Shown here piece by piece: positions 56,146 through 64,000 of a stretch of 64,000 nucleotides of DNA. Source of the DNA: Streptomyces qinglanensis (lineage in GTDB: Bacteria > Actinomycetota > Actinomycetes > Streptomycetales > Streptomycetaceae). Both the position numbers and the translations under genes were made by a program. The notes under the pieces are model-generated. The model made no database searches and was not told where the DNA came from. It worked only from the letters and a program-made list of their open reading frames with translations. The stretch is taken from NCBI RefSeq assembly GCF_900111245.1, contig NZ_FOGO01000007.1, positions 62,001 to 126,000 on the forward strand. Direction: 5' to 3'. Position 1 is the first letter of the stretch; each line of letters starts with the position of its first letter.

Positions 56146-57458
56146 GGCGTCCTCACTTCGCGGATGGGGTGGTGGTGGCGCTCGCGCAGGGCGGACCGGA
56201 GCTGCAGCCACCACACAGCCGAGCCCAGGAGGGTCGCGGCGGCCACGCCCCAGGCGGAGCCGACCGTGCCGGCCGCGGCTGCCCCGCCGAGCCCGCCGCC
56301 GACATAGCAGGCGGAGGCGACCAGTTGGCTGCGCAGGCTGCGCCGGGCGGCGGCGAGCGCGCGCAGCCCGGCGGCCGCACCGGTGCCGAGGCCGGCGCCC
56401 GCGACGCCGAGCGTGGCCGGCACGATGAGCTCCGCGGCGGAGTGCCAGACGTCGCCGAGCACCAGCGCACCGACCCGGTCCGGCAGGAGCAGCAGCGCCC
56501 CGCCCCACAGCAGCGCGGCGGCGGCCTGCCCGCCGCCCAGCAGCAGGCAGAACGGGCCCAGCCGGTGCGGGGCCCGTCGCAGCACCCGTGCCGCCTCCGC
56601 GACGGTGACCAGCGAGAGCCCCATCAGCACGGCGAGGAACGGGCCGAGCAGGAGTTCGGCGCCCCGGATCACGCCCACCGCGCCGACCCCGGCGATCGCG
56701 CCGAGCCCGTATGCCCGCAGTTGGCTCGCGCCGCTGACGCAGGTGTTCTCGACCAGGTACCGGTAGCCCAGGTCGCGGTGCTCACGCAGCCACGCGCGCA
56801 CTCCGGTGAGCCGGGGCAGGATGCCGGACTGGAGGCAGCCGTAGGCGGCGGCCACCGCGGCGGACGCGCCCCAGGCGAGCACGAAGGCGGCGACGCTGCC
56901 CACGCGGGCCGCGCACACCATGGCCGGGACGAGCGCGACGCCCCACACGAGGTCGTTGACGAACGCCTTCCGTCCGGTGCCCGCCGCGAAGAACGCGTAC
57001 CGCCAGGCGTCCTGCAGCAGCAGCCCCGGCAGCAGCGCGCCGAGGCAGGCGAACGCGGACCCCACCTGCCCGCCGAGCGCCGGTCCGAGTGCCAGGCACG
57101 CCGCACCGACGGCGGCGCCGACGCCGAGTGCGGTTCCCGAAGCGCGGGCCACGGCGCCGCGCCAGGATGCCTCCGGCACGCCGCTGAAGCGCACCACGAG
57201 CGGGTCGGTGGCCATGCCGCGGGAGATGCTGAGCACCACGCCGTAGGTCACCCAGGCCAGGCTGAACGCGCCGAACGCGGCCAGCCCGAGCGAGCGCGCC
57301 ACATAGACGCCCACCGCGAAGTTGGTCATGCTGGAGGCCGCCTGGTCGGCCAGCCCCCAGGAGAGCCGGCCGACCACGGCCCGCCGGGCGGCCGGCCCGG
57401 AGCGCCCGGCCGGAGCCGGCGGCGCTGTGCGCTCCCCCTCGGTGCTCATCGGCGTCAT
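56142..57458 (-). CDS. Wzx-like polysaccharide flippase (MATE/MVF superfamily)
   Basis: A 438-residue protein with about 12 hydrophobic segments, starting with a cytoplasmic Ala/Pro-rich stretch and then SWGLADQAASSMTNFAVGVYVARSLGLAAFGAFSLAW, the usual first helix pair of O-antigen/teichoic-type exporters. It should move the undecaprenyl-linked repeat unit across the membrane. ATG at 57458 overlaps the DUF4910 gene's stop; ATG at 57449 is a nearby alternative. Confidence 0.85.
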   Translation of the reverse strand: MTPMSTEGERTAPPAPAGRSGPAARRAVVGRLSWGLADQAASSMTNFAVGVYVARSLGLAAFGAFSLAWVTYGVVLSISRGMATDPLVVRFSGVPEASWRGAVARASGTALGVGAAVGAACLALGPALGGQVGSAFACLGALLPGLLLQDAWRYAFFAAGTGRKAFVNDLVWGVALVPAMVCAARVGSVAAFVLAWGASAAVAAAYGCLQSGILPRLTGVRAWLREHRDLGYRYLVENTCVSGASQLRAYGLGAIAGVGAVGVIRGAELLLGPFLAVLMGLSLVTVAEAARVLRRAPHRLGPFCLLLGGGQAAAALLWGGALLLLPDRVGALVLGDVWHSAAELIVPATLGVAGAGLGTGAAAGLRALAAARRSLRSQLVASACYVGGGLGGAAAAGTVGSAWGVAAATLLGSAVWWLQLRSALRERHHHPIREVRTP

Positions 57459-58768
57459 GCCTTGATCAGCCCTGCCTTGTGCAGGGCGTCGGCTGCGACG
57501 GCGACGGTGTCGAACGGCAGCCCGGACCGCTCGGCGATGTCCAGCAGGCTGTGCTCGCCCTCGGAGAGGCTGAGCACCCAGAGCATGGCGAGTTGGGCCT
57601 GCTTCGCGTCGCTGCGGCCGCCGAGCGACTCGTACAGCCCGCGGCGGCCCAGTTGCGGTTCGCCGTAGGGGCTGAGGTTGACGTAGCGCCGGTTGCGGTC
57701 CAGCACGGCGAACGCCTCCCGGCAGACGGCGAGTGTGTCGGCCATCGCCTCCGGGGCGACGAAGTCCAGGTTGTCCGCCGAGGTGTGGTACTCGGGGTAT
57801 CCGGCGTACGGGGTCCGGCAGAGCGAGCCCACGCCGAGGTCGAACCCGGGTGAGCAGAACTGCCGCTCGTCGTAGCCGTAGGGAGTGAACTCCGTGATCC
57901 GGTGGGGGCGTTCGGAGCCGCGCAGCACGTGCCGCAGCACCCGGTCGATCTCCGCGTCCCCGCGCCTGCTCTGCTTGTACGTCAGTCCGCCCCGGTCGCC
58001 CGCGCAGGCGAGCACCAGCCCGTGCTCGACCCGTCCCCCGGCTCCCGGTTCCGCCCGTGCCGCGGACGCCCCTTGCACCCGGTCCGCGTTGCGGGCCAGC
58101 CAGGTGATCGCGCCGATGGTGCCGGGGGCGAACAGGAACCGGTAGGTGTACCACGGCGTGCGCTCCGCCAGCGCGCGGGCCAGGTAGGTCGCCACCGCGA
58201 TGCCGGCCAGGTTGTCGTTGGCCAGCGACGGGTGGCACACGTGGCAGGAGACCAGCACCTCGTCGGCGACCTGCCCGGGGACGACGTGCTCGGCGTAGGT
58301 GAGGTGGCCGTCGGTGAGCGCGGAGTCGATGCGCACCTCGTACGTGCCCTCCGGCAGCGCGTCCAAGGTCTCCTGGGCCAGGCAGAACCCCCATTCGGGC
58401 GCGTAGTAGCTGGTGCGGTAGGGCACCCAGGACGGATGGTCGGGCAGGGTGTGCAGGTGCGCGCGCAGTTCGGCCAGCGGCATGGTCGCCGACACCGGCA
58501 CGCTGTAGCCGAGCACGTGCAGGCTGGAGTCGGCGAAGTCGACGACCCGGCGGCCCGTGCTGTCGGCGATGTACGCCTCCCGGATGTTCCACTCCTGCGG
58601 CACCGTCCAGTCCAGCACCCGGGTGCCGGTCGGCACCTCGTGCACCTGCAGCGGGAGATACTCGCCGACGATCTCCAGGGTGGCGCGCACTCCGTCGCCG
58701 GTGATGCTCCGGCAGAGCGGGTACAGCCGCTCCACCAGGGCGTACATCGCGTCGCCGACGGCGGTCAC
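57455..58768 (-). CDS. DUF4910/DUF2172 aminopeptidase-like protein with C-terminal winged helix
   Basis: A 437-residue protein. The N-terminal segment (MYALVERLYPLCRSITGDGVRATLEIVGEYLPL) and VPQEWNIREAYIADSTG are the DUF4910 hallmark; HVCHPSLANDNLAG and YHTSADNLD supply the M28-like zinc ligands (His, Asp, His). The C-terminal 60 residues (QAQLAMLWVLSLSEGEHSLLDIAERSGLPFDTVAVAADALHKAGLI) form a winged-helix domain. Family members sit in surface-polysaccharide clusters but I know of no proven reaction. GTG at 58768 overlaps the epimerase stop. Likely roles are hydrolysis or formation of an amide on a modified sugar; this is inference. Confidence 0.85.
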   Translation of the reverse strand: MTAVGDAMYALVERLYPLCRSITGDGVRATLEIVGEYLPLQVHEVPTGTRVLDWTVPQEWNIREAYIADSTGRRVVDFADSSLHVLGYSVPVSATMPLAELRAHLHTLPDHPSWVPYRTSYYAPEWGFCLAQETLDALPEGTYEVRIDSALTDGHLTYAEHVVPGQVADEVLVSCHVCHPSLANDNLAGIAVATYLARALAERTPWYTYRFLFAPGTIGAITWLARNADRVQGASAARAEPGAGGRVEHGLVLACAGDRGGLTYKQSRRGDAEIDRVLRHVLRGSERPHRITEFTPYGYDERQFCSPGFDLGVGSLCRTPYAGYPEYHTSADNLDFVAPEAMADTLAVCREAFAVLDRNRRYVNLSPYGEPQLGRRGLYESLGGRSDAKQAQLAMLWVLSLSEGEHSLLDIAERSGLPFDTVAVAADALHKAGLIKA

Positions 58769-59796
58769 CGGCGCCTCCGCAGGGTCTCGTCGACGGCTCC
58801 GGCCTCGGACGCGGCACGCAGCACGGCCAGCCGGGTGAAGCGGTGTTCGAAGTCCTCCCGGGTCAGGCCGTGCTCCCGGTAGGCGTCGGCGAGTTCGAGC
58901 GCGCCCTGTTTCACGGTCCATGCGCACTCGAAGCCGGGGACCGCGGCGCGGAACCGGGAGAAGTCCACCCGGTAGGACCGGGGGTCGGCACCGGTCTCCC
59001 CGGTGATCACCACACGCGAGCCGGGCACCGCGGCGGCGACCTCCTCGGCGATCTCGGCGACCGTGACATTGTTGATCTCGCTGCCGATGTTGAAGGCCCG
59101 GTCGTGCACCGCCTCCCGCGGCGCGGTCAGCGCCGCCGCGAAAGCCCGTGCGATGTCGGCTGCGTGCACCAGCGGGCGCCAGGGCGTGCCGTCGGAGAGC
59201 ACCAGCACCTCGCCGGACAGCAGCGCGTGGCCCACGAGGTTGTTCAGCACGATGTCGGCGCGCAGCCGGGGCGAGTAGCCGAAGGCGGTGGCGTTGCGCA
59301 TGTACACCGGGCTGAAGTCGCCGTCGGCCAGCGCGTGCAGGTCGTCCTCCACCCGCACCTTGGACTCCGCGTACGGGGTCACCGGGCGCAGCGGGGCGTC
59401 CTCGGCCACCAGTTCGCCGCCCCCGGCGGCGCCGTAGACGGAGCAGGTCGACGCGTACAGGAAGCGTCGCACCCCCGCCTCGCGGGCCAGGCGGGCCAGC
59501 CGCACCGAAGCGCGGTGGTTGATGTCGTAGGTCAGCTCCGGCGCCAGCGCGCCCAGCGGGTCGTTGGACAGCGCGGCCAGGTGGATCACCGCGTCGAACC
59601 CCGCCACGTGTGCGGCCGTGACGTCGCGCAGGTCGGCCTCTCCCCCGGCTCCCGGCGGGTCGGCGGGGGGCGGCCCCAGCACGCAGTCGGCGAACAGGCC
59701 GGCGTCGAGGCCGACGACGTCGTGCCCGGCCTCGGCGAGGACCGGGGCCATCACGGTGCCCAGATAGCCCTGGTGTCCGGTCAGCAGCACGCGCAT
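58765..59796 (-). CDS. NAD-dependent sugar epimerase/dehydratase (extended SDR)
   Basis: A 343-residue extended SDR: VLLTGHQGYLGTVMAPVL (GxxGxxG), HLAALSNDP, the catalytic STCSVYG Ser and YAESK Tyr/Lys, and RNATAFGYSPRLRADIVLNNL as the substrate region. It should act on an NDP-hexose, as a 4-epimerase, 4,6-dehydratase or reductase. The proximity to a cytidylyltransferase suggests a CDP-sugar, but the specific reaction cannot be read from the sequence. Starts three bases after the PIG-L gene. Confidence 0.88.
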   Translation of the reverse strand: MRVLLTGHQGYLGTVMAPVLAEAGHDVVGLDAGLFADCVLGPPPADPPGAGGEADLRDVTAAHVAGFDAVIHLAALSNDPLGALAPELTYDINHRASVRLARLAREAGVRRFLYASTCSVYGAAGGGELVAEDAPLRPVTPYAESKVRVEDDLHALADGDFSPVYMRNATAFGYSPRLRADIVLNNLVGHALLSGEVLVLSDGTPWRPLVHAADIARAFAAALTAPREAVHDRAFNIGSEINNVTVAEIAEEVAAAVPGSRVVITGETGADPRSYRVDFSRFRAAVPGFECAWTVKQGALELADAYREHGLTREDFEHRFTRLAVLRAASEAGAVDETLRRRR

Positions 59797-59799
59797 GGT

Positions 59800-60447
59800 T
59801 CAGTCCCCCAGGTCGAGAGTGAGTTTGGTGACGGCGAACGCCTCCGCGTAGCGCGCGTGGCATTCGACACCGCGGATCCGCGCGAGCCCGAGGAAGGCTT
59901 CGCGGTCGTACCAGGGACGGTGCCGCTGCGAGGGGTAGTGCTCCTGCAGCAGCCGCACCTTCTGTTCGGCGTGCTCCGGCGACAGCGGTTGGTAGGCCGC
60001 CGGACGGCCGAGGTCGCCGTCCCACTTGACGATCTCGTAGCCGAGCACGAGGTGGTCGCGGAACGCGGTGGTCATCAGCTTCGCCAGGCAGCGGTGGTCC
60101 TGGTGTGCGTCGTCGGTGCGCGGTGCCAGCACGAGGTCCGGGTCGGTCTCCGCGCGCAGTTCCTCGACCGCGGCCTTGGCCTCGTCCCACCGCGACGGGA
60201 GCCGGCCGTCCGGCAGCTTGAGCACGGTCAGCCGCAGATCGGCGCCCGGGCAGAAGGCGGCGAGCGCGGCCCGTTCCTCCTGCTCCCGCTCGCTGCCACC
60301 GCCGGAGAGCACCAGCGCGTCGACCCGGATGCCCGGCCGCGCCCGGCACATCGCCAGCAGGGTGCCGCCGGCTCCGATGGCGATGTCGTCGCAGTGCGCG
60401 CCCACCGCGGCGATCCGCTCCAGTCGCCCGGCGCCGAGCCGGATCAC
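59800..60447 (-). CDS. PIG-L family deacetylase
   Basis: A 215-residue LmbE/PIG-L enzyme. AVGAHCDDIAIGAGGTLL has the His-x-Asp-Asp zinc/catalytic motif and APRTDDAHQDHRC the later His-rich motif. The family removes N-acyl groups from sugars such as GlcNAc-derived glycolipids. In this operon it probably deacetylates an N-acetyl sugar precursor or polymer unit. The C-terminal half (EHYPSQRHRPWYDREAFLGLARIRGVECHARYAEAF) is that of family members found in sugar-biosynthesis clusters. GTG overlaps the cytidylyltransferase stop. Confidence 0.87.
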   Translation of the reverse strand: MIRLGAGRLERIAAVGAHCDDIAIGAGGTLLAMCRARPGIRVDALVLSGGGSEREQEERAALAAFCPGADLRLTVLKLPDGRLPSRWDEAKAAVEELRAETDPDLVLAPRTDDAHQDHRCLAKLMTTAFRDHLVLGYEIVKWDGDLGRPAAYQPLSPEHAEQKVRLLQEHYPSQRHRPWYDREAFLGLARIRGVECHARYAEAFAVTKLTLDLGD

Positions 60448-61277
60448 GCGCCGACTCCGGCGCCGTCCCTGCTGCCGGACGTGCACGCGCCCGCTCCCGC
60501 ACCGTCCCGTTCCCACACGGCCCACGGGCGGTCGCCCCGGGCGTAGGCGGCATCGAGCGCGGCCCGCTCCTTGACGGTGTCGGTCGGCTTCCAGAAGCCG
60601 CGGTGCTGGTGGGCCACCAGCCGGCCCTGCTTGGCCAGTCCGGCGCATCCGTCGGCGACCAGGTCGCCGTTCTCCGGTATGTGGTCGAAGACCTCCTGGC
60701 GGAGCACGAAGTAGCCGCCGTTCTCCCACAGCGGCAGTTCGCTCACCGCGGTGATGCCCCCGACCAGCCCGTCCTCGCCCAGGTCCACGCAGTGGAACGA
60801 GGACTGCGGCGGCACCACCATCATCGACGCACCGGCGTCGCGCCGCGCGAACCGCTCGATCATCTGCGGCAGCGGAGCATCGGTGAGCACGTCGGCATAG
60901 TTGGCCAGGAACATCTCGTCGCCGTCCAAGTGCTCGCGTACCCGGCGCAGCCGCTCCCCGATCGGCGATTCGATGCCGGTCTGCGCGAACGTGATCGTCC
61001 AGTCGGCGATGTCGGTGGACAGCAGTTCGGTCCGCCCGTTGCGGAGCACGAAGTCGTTGGAGGTGGTCTCCTCGTAGGTGAGGAAGAAGTTCTTGATGTG
61101 GTGCGCCCCGTAGCCGAGGCACAGGATGAACTCCGTGTGCCCGTAGTGCGCGTAGTAGCGCATGACGTGCCAGATCAGCGGCCGCGGGCCGACCATCGCC
61201 ATCGGTTTGGGGATGTCGTCGGACGCTCCGCTGCGCATCCGCAGCCCGTAACCGCCGCAGAACAGTACGACCTTCAT
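60444..61277 (-). CDS. Sugar-1-phosphate nucleotidyltransferase (RfbF glucose-1-phosphate cytidylyltransferase-like)
   Basis: A 277-residue nucleotidyltransferase: VVLFCGGYGLRMR (pyrophosphorylase signature GGxGxR), IPKPMAMVGPRPLIWHVMRYYAHYG, FLANYADVLTD with the metal Asp, and GFWKPTDTVKERAALDA, which matches RfbF/DdhA-type enzymes that make CDP-glucose. The CDP-glucose 4,6-dehydratase that normally follows is not recognisable as such in the window, unless the adjacent extended SDR has that role. The last 25 residues are a Gly/Ala-rich tail. Overlaps both neighbours by four bases. Confidence 0.86.
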   Translation of the reverse strand: MKVVLFCGGYGLRMRSGASDDIPKPMAMVGPRPLIWHVMRYYAHYGHTEFILCLGYGAHHIKNFFLTYEETTSNDFVLRNGRTELLSTDIADWTITFAQTGIESPIGERLRRVREHLDGDEMFLANYADVLTDAPLPQMIERFARRDAGASMMVVPPQSSFHCVDLGEDGLVGGITAVSELPLWENGGYFVLRQEVFDHIPENGDLVADGCAGLAKQGRLVAHQHRGFWKPTDTVKERAALDAAYARGDRPWAVWERDGAGAGACTSGSRDGAGVGA

Positions 61278-62518
61278 GATGCGACCTCGACGATGCTCAG
61301 TTCCGGGATGGGAAAGACCAGCCGGCCGCCCCAGGCGTGCACGTAGGAGAGCTGCTCGACCAGTTCGGTGCGCAGGTTCCAGGGGAGGACCAGCACGTAG
61401 TCCGGCCGGTCGGTGCTGATCTGCTCGGGCGGCAGGATCGGGATCCGGGTGCCCGGGGTGAATCTGCCGTGCTTGTAGGGGTTGCGGTCGACCGTGTACG
61501 GGAGCAGGTCGGGCCGGATTCCGCAGTGGTTGAGCAGGGTGTTGCCCTTGCCGGGGGCGCCGTAGCCGACGACCGTCTCACCGCGCTCGGCCGCCTCGAT
61601 CAGGAACCGCAGCAGATCCCGGCGCACCTTCGCCACCCGCGCGGAGAACTCGGTGTAGCCGGTCAGTTCCTGCAGCCCGGCGGCCTTCTCCCGGTCCAGC
61701 ACCTCGGCCACCCGCGGGGTCGGCTCCCCGGCGGCGCCGGTCGGCCGGGCCCACAGCCGGATGGAGCCGCCGTGTGTGGGCAGCAGTTCGACGTCCACGA
61801 GCGCCAGTCCGCCGGCGGCCAGCGCCCGGGTCGCGGAAGCGACCGTGTAGTACTGGAAGTGCTCGTGGTAGATCGTGTCGTACTGGTTCTGCTCGATCAG
61901 GGTCAGCAGGTGCTGCACCTCGATCGAGACCCAGCCGTCGTCCGCGACCAGGGCGCGCAGCCCCCGGGTGAAGCCGACCACGTCGGGGATGTGCGCGTAC
62001 ACGTTGTTCGCCACGACCAGGTCCGCCGGTCCGTGCTCGGCCCGGACGGCCGAACCGGTGGCCGGGTCCAGGAACTCGGTGAGTGTCGGGACGCCCGCGT
62101 CCCGCGCCGCGACGCCGACGTTCACCGACGGCTCGATGCCCAGGCAGCGGATCCCCCGGTCCACCAGGTGCCGCAGCAGGTACCCGTCGTTGCTCGCGAC
62201 CTCGACCACGAAGGCGTCCTTCTCCGCGGAGTCGAGCGCGAGCTTGCGCACGGTGTCGGCGACGAACGTGCGCGCGTGCTCCACCCAGGACGTCGAGAAG
62301 GACGAGAAGTACGCGTACTGCGTGAAGGTGTCCTCCGGCGTGATCAGTGGCGGGATCTGCGCGAGCCGGCACTCGGTGCACACCCGCAGGTGCAGCGGGT
62401 ACGTGGGTTCCGGCTGGTCGAGTTGGTCCGCGGCCAGGAAGCTCTCGCACGGTGGCGTCGCACCGAGGTCGACGACGCTCGCCAGCGCCTCCGAGCCGCA
62501 CAGCCGGCATCGTGTCAT
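61274..62518 (-). CDS. Zinc-finger SAM-dependent sugar C-methyltransferase (NovU/TylCIII type)
   Basis: A 414-residue enzyme with the family's three parts: N-terminal zinc-binding region (CRLCGS near residue 4, then CTECRLAQ near 50), central SAM domain (VVEVASNDGYLLRHL, GIEPS, VVANNVYAHI), and C-terminal domain (VVGYGAPGKGNTLLNHCGI, then VLPWNLRTEL). Members add a methyl group to C3 or C5 of NDP-4-keto-6-deoxy sugars, giving branched sugars. ATG at 62518 overlaps the previous stop by four bases as elsewhere in the operon; ATG at 62524 adds two residues. It implies a methyl-branched sugar in the product. Confidence 0.9.
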   Translation of the reverse strand: MTRCRLCGSEALASVVDLGATPPCESFLAADQLDQPEPTYPLHLRVCTECRLAQIPPLITPEDTFTQYAYFSSFSTSWVEHARTFVADTVRKLALDSAEKDAFVVEVASNDGYLLRHLVDRGIRCLGIEPSVNVGVAARDAGVPTLTEFLDPATGSAVRAEHGPADLVVANNVYAHIPDVVGFTRGLRALVADDGWVSIEVQHLLTLIEQNQYDTIYHEHFQYYTVASATRALAAGGLALVDVELLPTHGGSIRLWARPTGAAGEPTPRVAEVLDREKAAGLQELTGYTEFSARVAKVRRDLLRFLIEAAERGETVVGYGAPGKGNTLLNHCGIRPDLLPYTVDRNPYKHGRFTPGTRIPILPPEQISTDRPDYVLVLPWNLRTELVEQLSYVHAWGGRLVFPIPELSIVEVAS

Positions 62519-63768
62519 CTGCATCTGCTGTCCCCATCCCCCCTGCGCGCGGGGCCGTCCCCGGCGCGATCCGGTGCTGACCGACCCGCGATCGCGGTGC
62601 GGTACTCCTCCACCAGGCGCTCCAGCCCGACGGCCGGGCTGAAGTCCTGCTCGTATCGGTGCCGGGCCGCTCGGCCCAGCTCCCGGTTGCGGGCCGGTCC
62701 GGCCGCGATCCGGCGGATGCAGGAGGCGAGCGAGGCCGCGTCTCCCGGCCGGTGCAGCAGCCCGCTCACCCCGTCCTCGACGAGTTCGACGAAGGCGCCG
62801 TGCCCGGCGGCGACCGCCGGGACCCCCGCCGCCATGGCCTCCACGACCACCAGGCCGAATGCCTCCAGCCACGTCGAGGGCGCCACCACCGCGACCGACC
62901 GCGCGATCGCCTGCCGGCACTGCTCCGGGTCGTACAGGCCCACGTACCGCACGTCGTCCCGGCCCGCCGCCCAGGCGCGCACCTCACCCTCCAGCGGGCC
63001 CGTTCCGGCGATCACCAGAGGCACGCCCACACCGCCCGCCGCGGCGATCCGGTCCCATGCGGTCATGAGCAGCCGTATGCCCTTGGCCTCCGCGAGCCGC
63101 CCGAGATAGAGCAGATGCTCGCCCGGGCCCGCTCGGCAGCCTCCCGGGTCGGGCACGAAGTTGTGCTTCACGGCCAGTCGCCCGGGCGGCATGCCGGCCC
63201 GCACCAGGACGTCGCGCTGCGCCGCGGAGATGCACAGGAACCGCTCGACGCCGGACCACCAGCGCCGCCGGTTGGCCGACAGACTGACCGCGAGGGGCAC
63301 CGTCGCCAGCCGGGAGCCGCGGTAGCAGCCGTGCCGGACGGCGGGCAGCGGTGCCGAGCCCACGCACTCCGAGCACGGCCGTCCGTTCCGCTGCAGCGTG
63401 CCGGGCGGGCAGACCTGGGTGTAGTTGTGCAGGGTGGCGACGGCGGGCACGCCCGCGTCGGCGCAGGCGGCCAGCACCGCGGGCGACAGCAGCGGGAAGA
63501 CGTTGTGGACGTGCACCACGTCCGGCCGCTCGGCGCGGAGCCGGGCGGTCAGTTCGGCGCGGACCCGCGGGTTCCACGGCACCAGCAGCGGCACCGCGGC
63601 CTTGCCCGGCAGGGAGCGGGCGGCGATGTCGTCGCTGCGCCGCTCGAAGACCTCGACGCGGTGTCCGGCCGCGCGCAGCAGCCCGACCTCCTGGTCGACG
63701 ACCTTGTTCTCCCCGCTCGGCTGGGCCGAGGCGTAGCGGTTGTGCACCACGAGGACGTGCATGCTCAC
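62515..63768 (-). CDS. Family 4 glycosyltransferase
   Basis: A 417-residue GT-B enzyme. The N-terminal domain has HNRYASAQPSGENKVVDQE and VVHVHNVFPLLSPAVL; the C-terminal domain has LLYLGRLAEAKGIRLLM, VIAGTGPL, APSTWLEAFGLVVVEAMAAGVPAVA with the family's E-x7-E motif. It resembles retaining transferases of capsule and teichuronic clusters that use NDP-activated sugars. Four cysteines around CPPGTLQRNGRPCSECVG suggest a small zinc knuckle. GTG at 63768 overlaps the upstream stop; ATG at 63762 is a good alternative after GGGAGGTGA. Confidence 0.9.
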   Translation of the reverse strand: MSMHVLVVHNRYASAQPSGENKVVDQEVGLLRAAGHRVEVFERRSDDIAARSLPGKAAVPLLVPWNPRVRAELTARLRAERPDVVHVHNVFPLLSPAVLAACADAGVPAVATLHNYTQVCPPGTLQRNGRPCSECVGSAPLPAVRHGCYRGSRLATVPLAVSLSANRRRWWSGVERFLCISAAQRDVLVRAGMPPGRLAVKHNFVPDPGGCRAGPGEHLLYLGRLAEAKGIRLLMTAWDRIAAAGGVGVPLVIAGTGPLEGEVRAWAAGRDDVRYVGLYDPEQCRQAIARSVAVVAPSTWLEAFGLVVVEAMAAGVPAVAAGHGAFVELVEDGVSGLLHRPGDAASLASCIRRIAAGPARNRELGRAARHRYEQDFSPAVGLERLVEEYRTAIAGRSAPDRAGDGPARRGDGDSRCR

Positions 63769-64000
63769 GTCACCTCCCGGTTCGGGTTCAGGGCGTACGG
63801 CCCGCCGCGCCGCCCGGAGGCGTCGGGCGGTGGGAGGGGTGCGGCCTCGGCGGGTGCGGCCAGCAGCGAGGCGGCGACGGCCAGATGCAGCAGATAGGGC
63901 GAGGCGTCGCCCAGCCCGGCCTCGGTGTAGGAGGCGATGGCGCAGTAGCTGATCAGGAAGAGCGCACAGGCCCTCGACAGCGACGGGGGCCGCAGCAGCG
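63765..64000 (-). CDS. Probable O-antigen ligase/polymerase-type membrane protein (3' part)
   Basis: The last 78 codons of a gene that enters from the right edge. The fragment has two hydrophobic stretches (ACALFLISYCAIASYTEAGLGD and SPYLLHLAVAASLLAA), then a polar Pro/Gly tail. The sequence TEAGLGDASPYLLHLAVAASLLA resembles the C-terminal helices of Wzy/WaaL-like polymerases in actinobacterial glycan clusters. GTGA overlaps with the GT4 start. Family assignment is tentative because most of the gene is missing. Confidence 0.55.
   Translation of the reverse strand, partial: LLRPPSLSRACALFLISYCAIASYTEAGLGDASPYLLHLAVAASLLAAPAEAAPLPPPDASGRRGGPYALNPNREVT

Overview
The window is high-GC actinobacterial DNA, almost certainly from a Streptomyces-like chromosome. 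The reasons are very strong G/C bias at third codon positions, frequent GTG and TTG starts, 4-base ATGA/GTGA gene overlaps, and families typical of streptomycetes (DUF4232 lipoprotein, PF04672 methyltransferase, DUF5134 and DUF6214 proteins, SpoIIE-type phosphatase). I found no rRNA, tRNA, CRISPR array, transposase or prophage gene. All genes were read by eye; family names rest on motifs and recall, not on a search.

Region 1 (1-11816) is a catecholate siderophore locus. A siderophore-binding protein (start outside the window) runs into 2,3-dihydroxybenzoate synthesis and loading genes (entA-, entC-, entE-, entB-like and a separate aryl carrier protein) and a one-module NRPS (C-A-PCP-TE) whose adenylation code reads as serine, as in EntF. 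A Fes-like esterase and a YncE-like beta-propeller protein diverge from a 19-bp DmdR/IdeR-type iron box at 10689-10707. The predicted product is enterobactin or a close relative.

Region 2 (11922-24364) holds housekeeping and stress genes: a HAD phosphatase, a PAP2-type membrane enzyme, a KtrA/KtrB potassium system next to a BCCT betaine/choline transporter (an osmotic-stress group), a ClpC-type AAA+ ATPase, a MazG-like protein, a SpoIIE-type phosphatase and two divergent MarR regulators around a small palindrome.

Region 3 (24446-34040) is mixed accessory content: an epoxide hydrolase-like protein, an XRE regulator preceded by four 14-bp tandem repeats, an SDR, a DUF4232 lipoprotein, a cytochrome P450, a very small exported protein, a large hypothetical protein with a possible degenerate caspase-like N-terminus, and a sigma-region-2-like protein without region 4.

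Region 4 (34174-52023) contains an M56 peptidase, two further PAP2 phosphatases, a PF04672 methyltransferase, a TetR regulator with two CCGATATCGG palindromes upstream, a DUF6214 protein, a BNR-repeat protein, uracil-DNA glycosylase coupled to a BadF-type kinase, a CbiX-like protein lacking the usual metal-binding histidine, a lactonase-like propeller, a FUSC-type membrane protein whose 3' end is tandemly duplicated, a HAD phosphatase, a lipoprotein, and a VWA-domain/secreted-protein pair.

Region 5 (52031 to the right edge, minus strand) is a tightly packed glycan operon that continues beyond the window. In transcription order it encodes a probable polymerase/ligase membrane protein (partial), a GT4 glycosyltransferase, a sugar C-methyltransferase, a sugar-1-phosphate cytidylyltransferase-like protein, a PIG-L deacetylase, an NDP-sugar epimerase/dehydratase, a DUF4910 aminopeptidase-like protein, a flippase, a GT2 glycosyltransferase, a polysaccharide pyruvyl transferase, an RfbC-like epimerase and a HemL-like aminotransferase. 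Nine of the eleven junctions are 4-base overlaps. I know no characterised pathway with exactly this set, and it is the best candidate here for an undescribed system.
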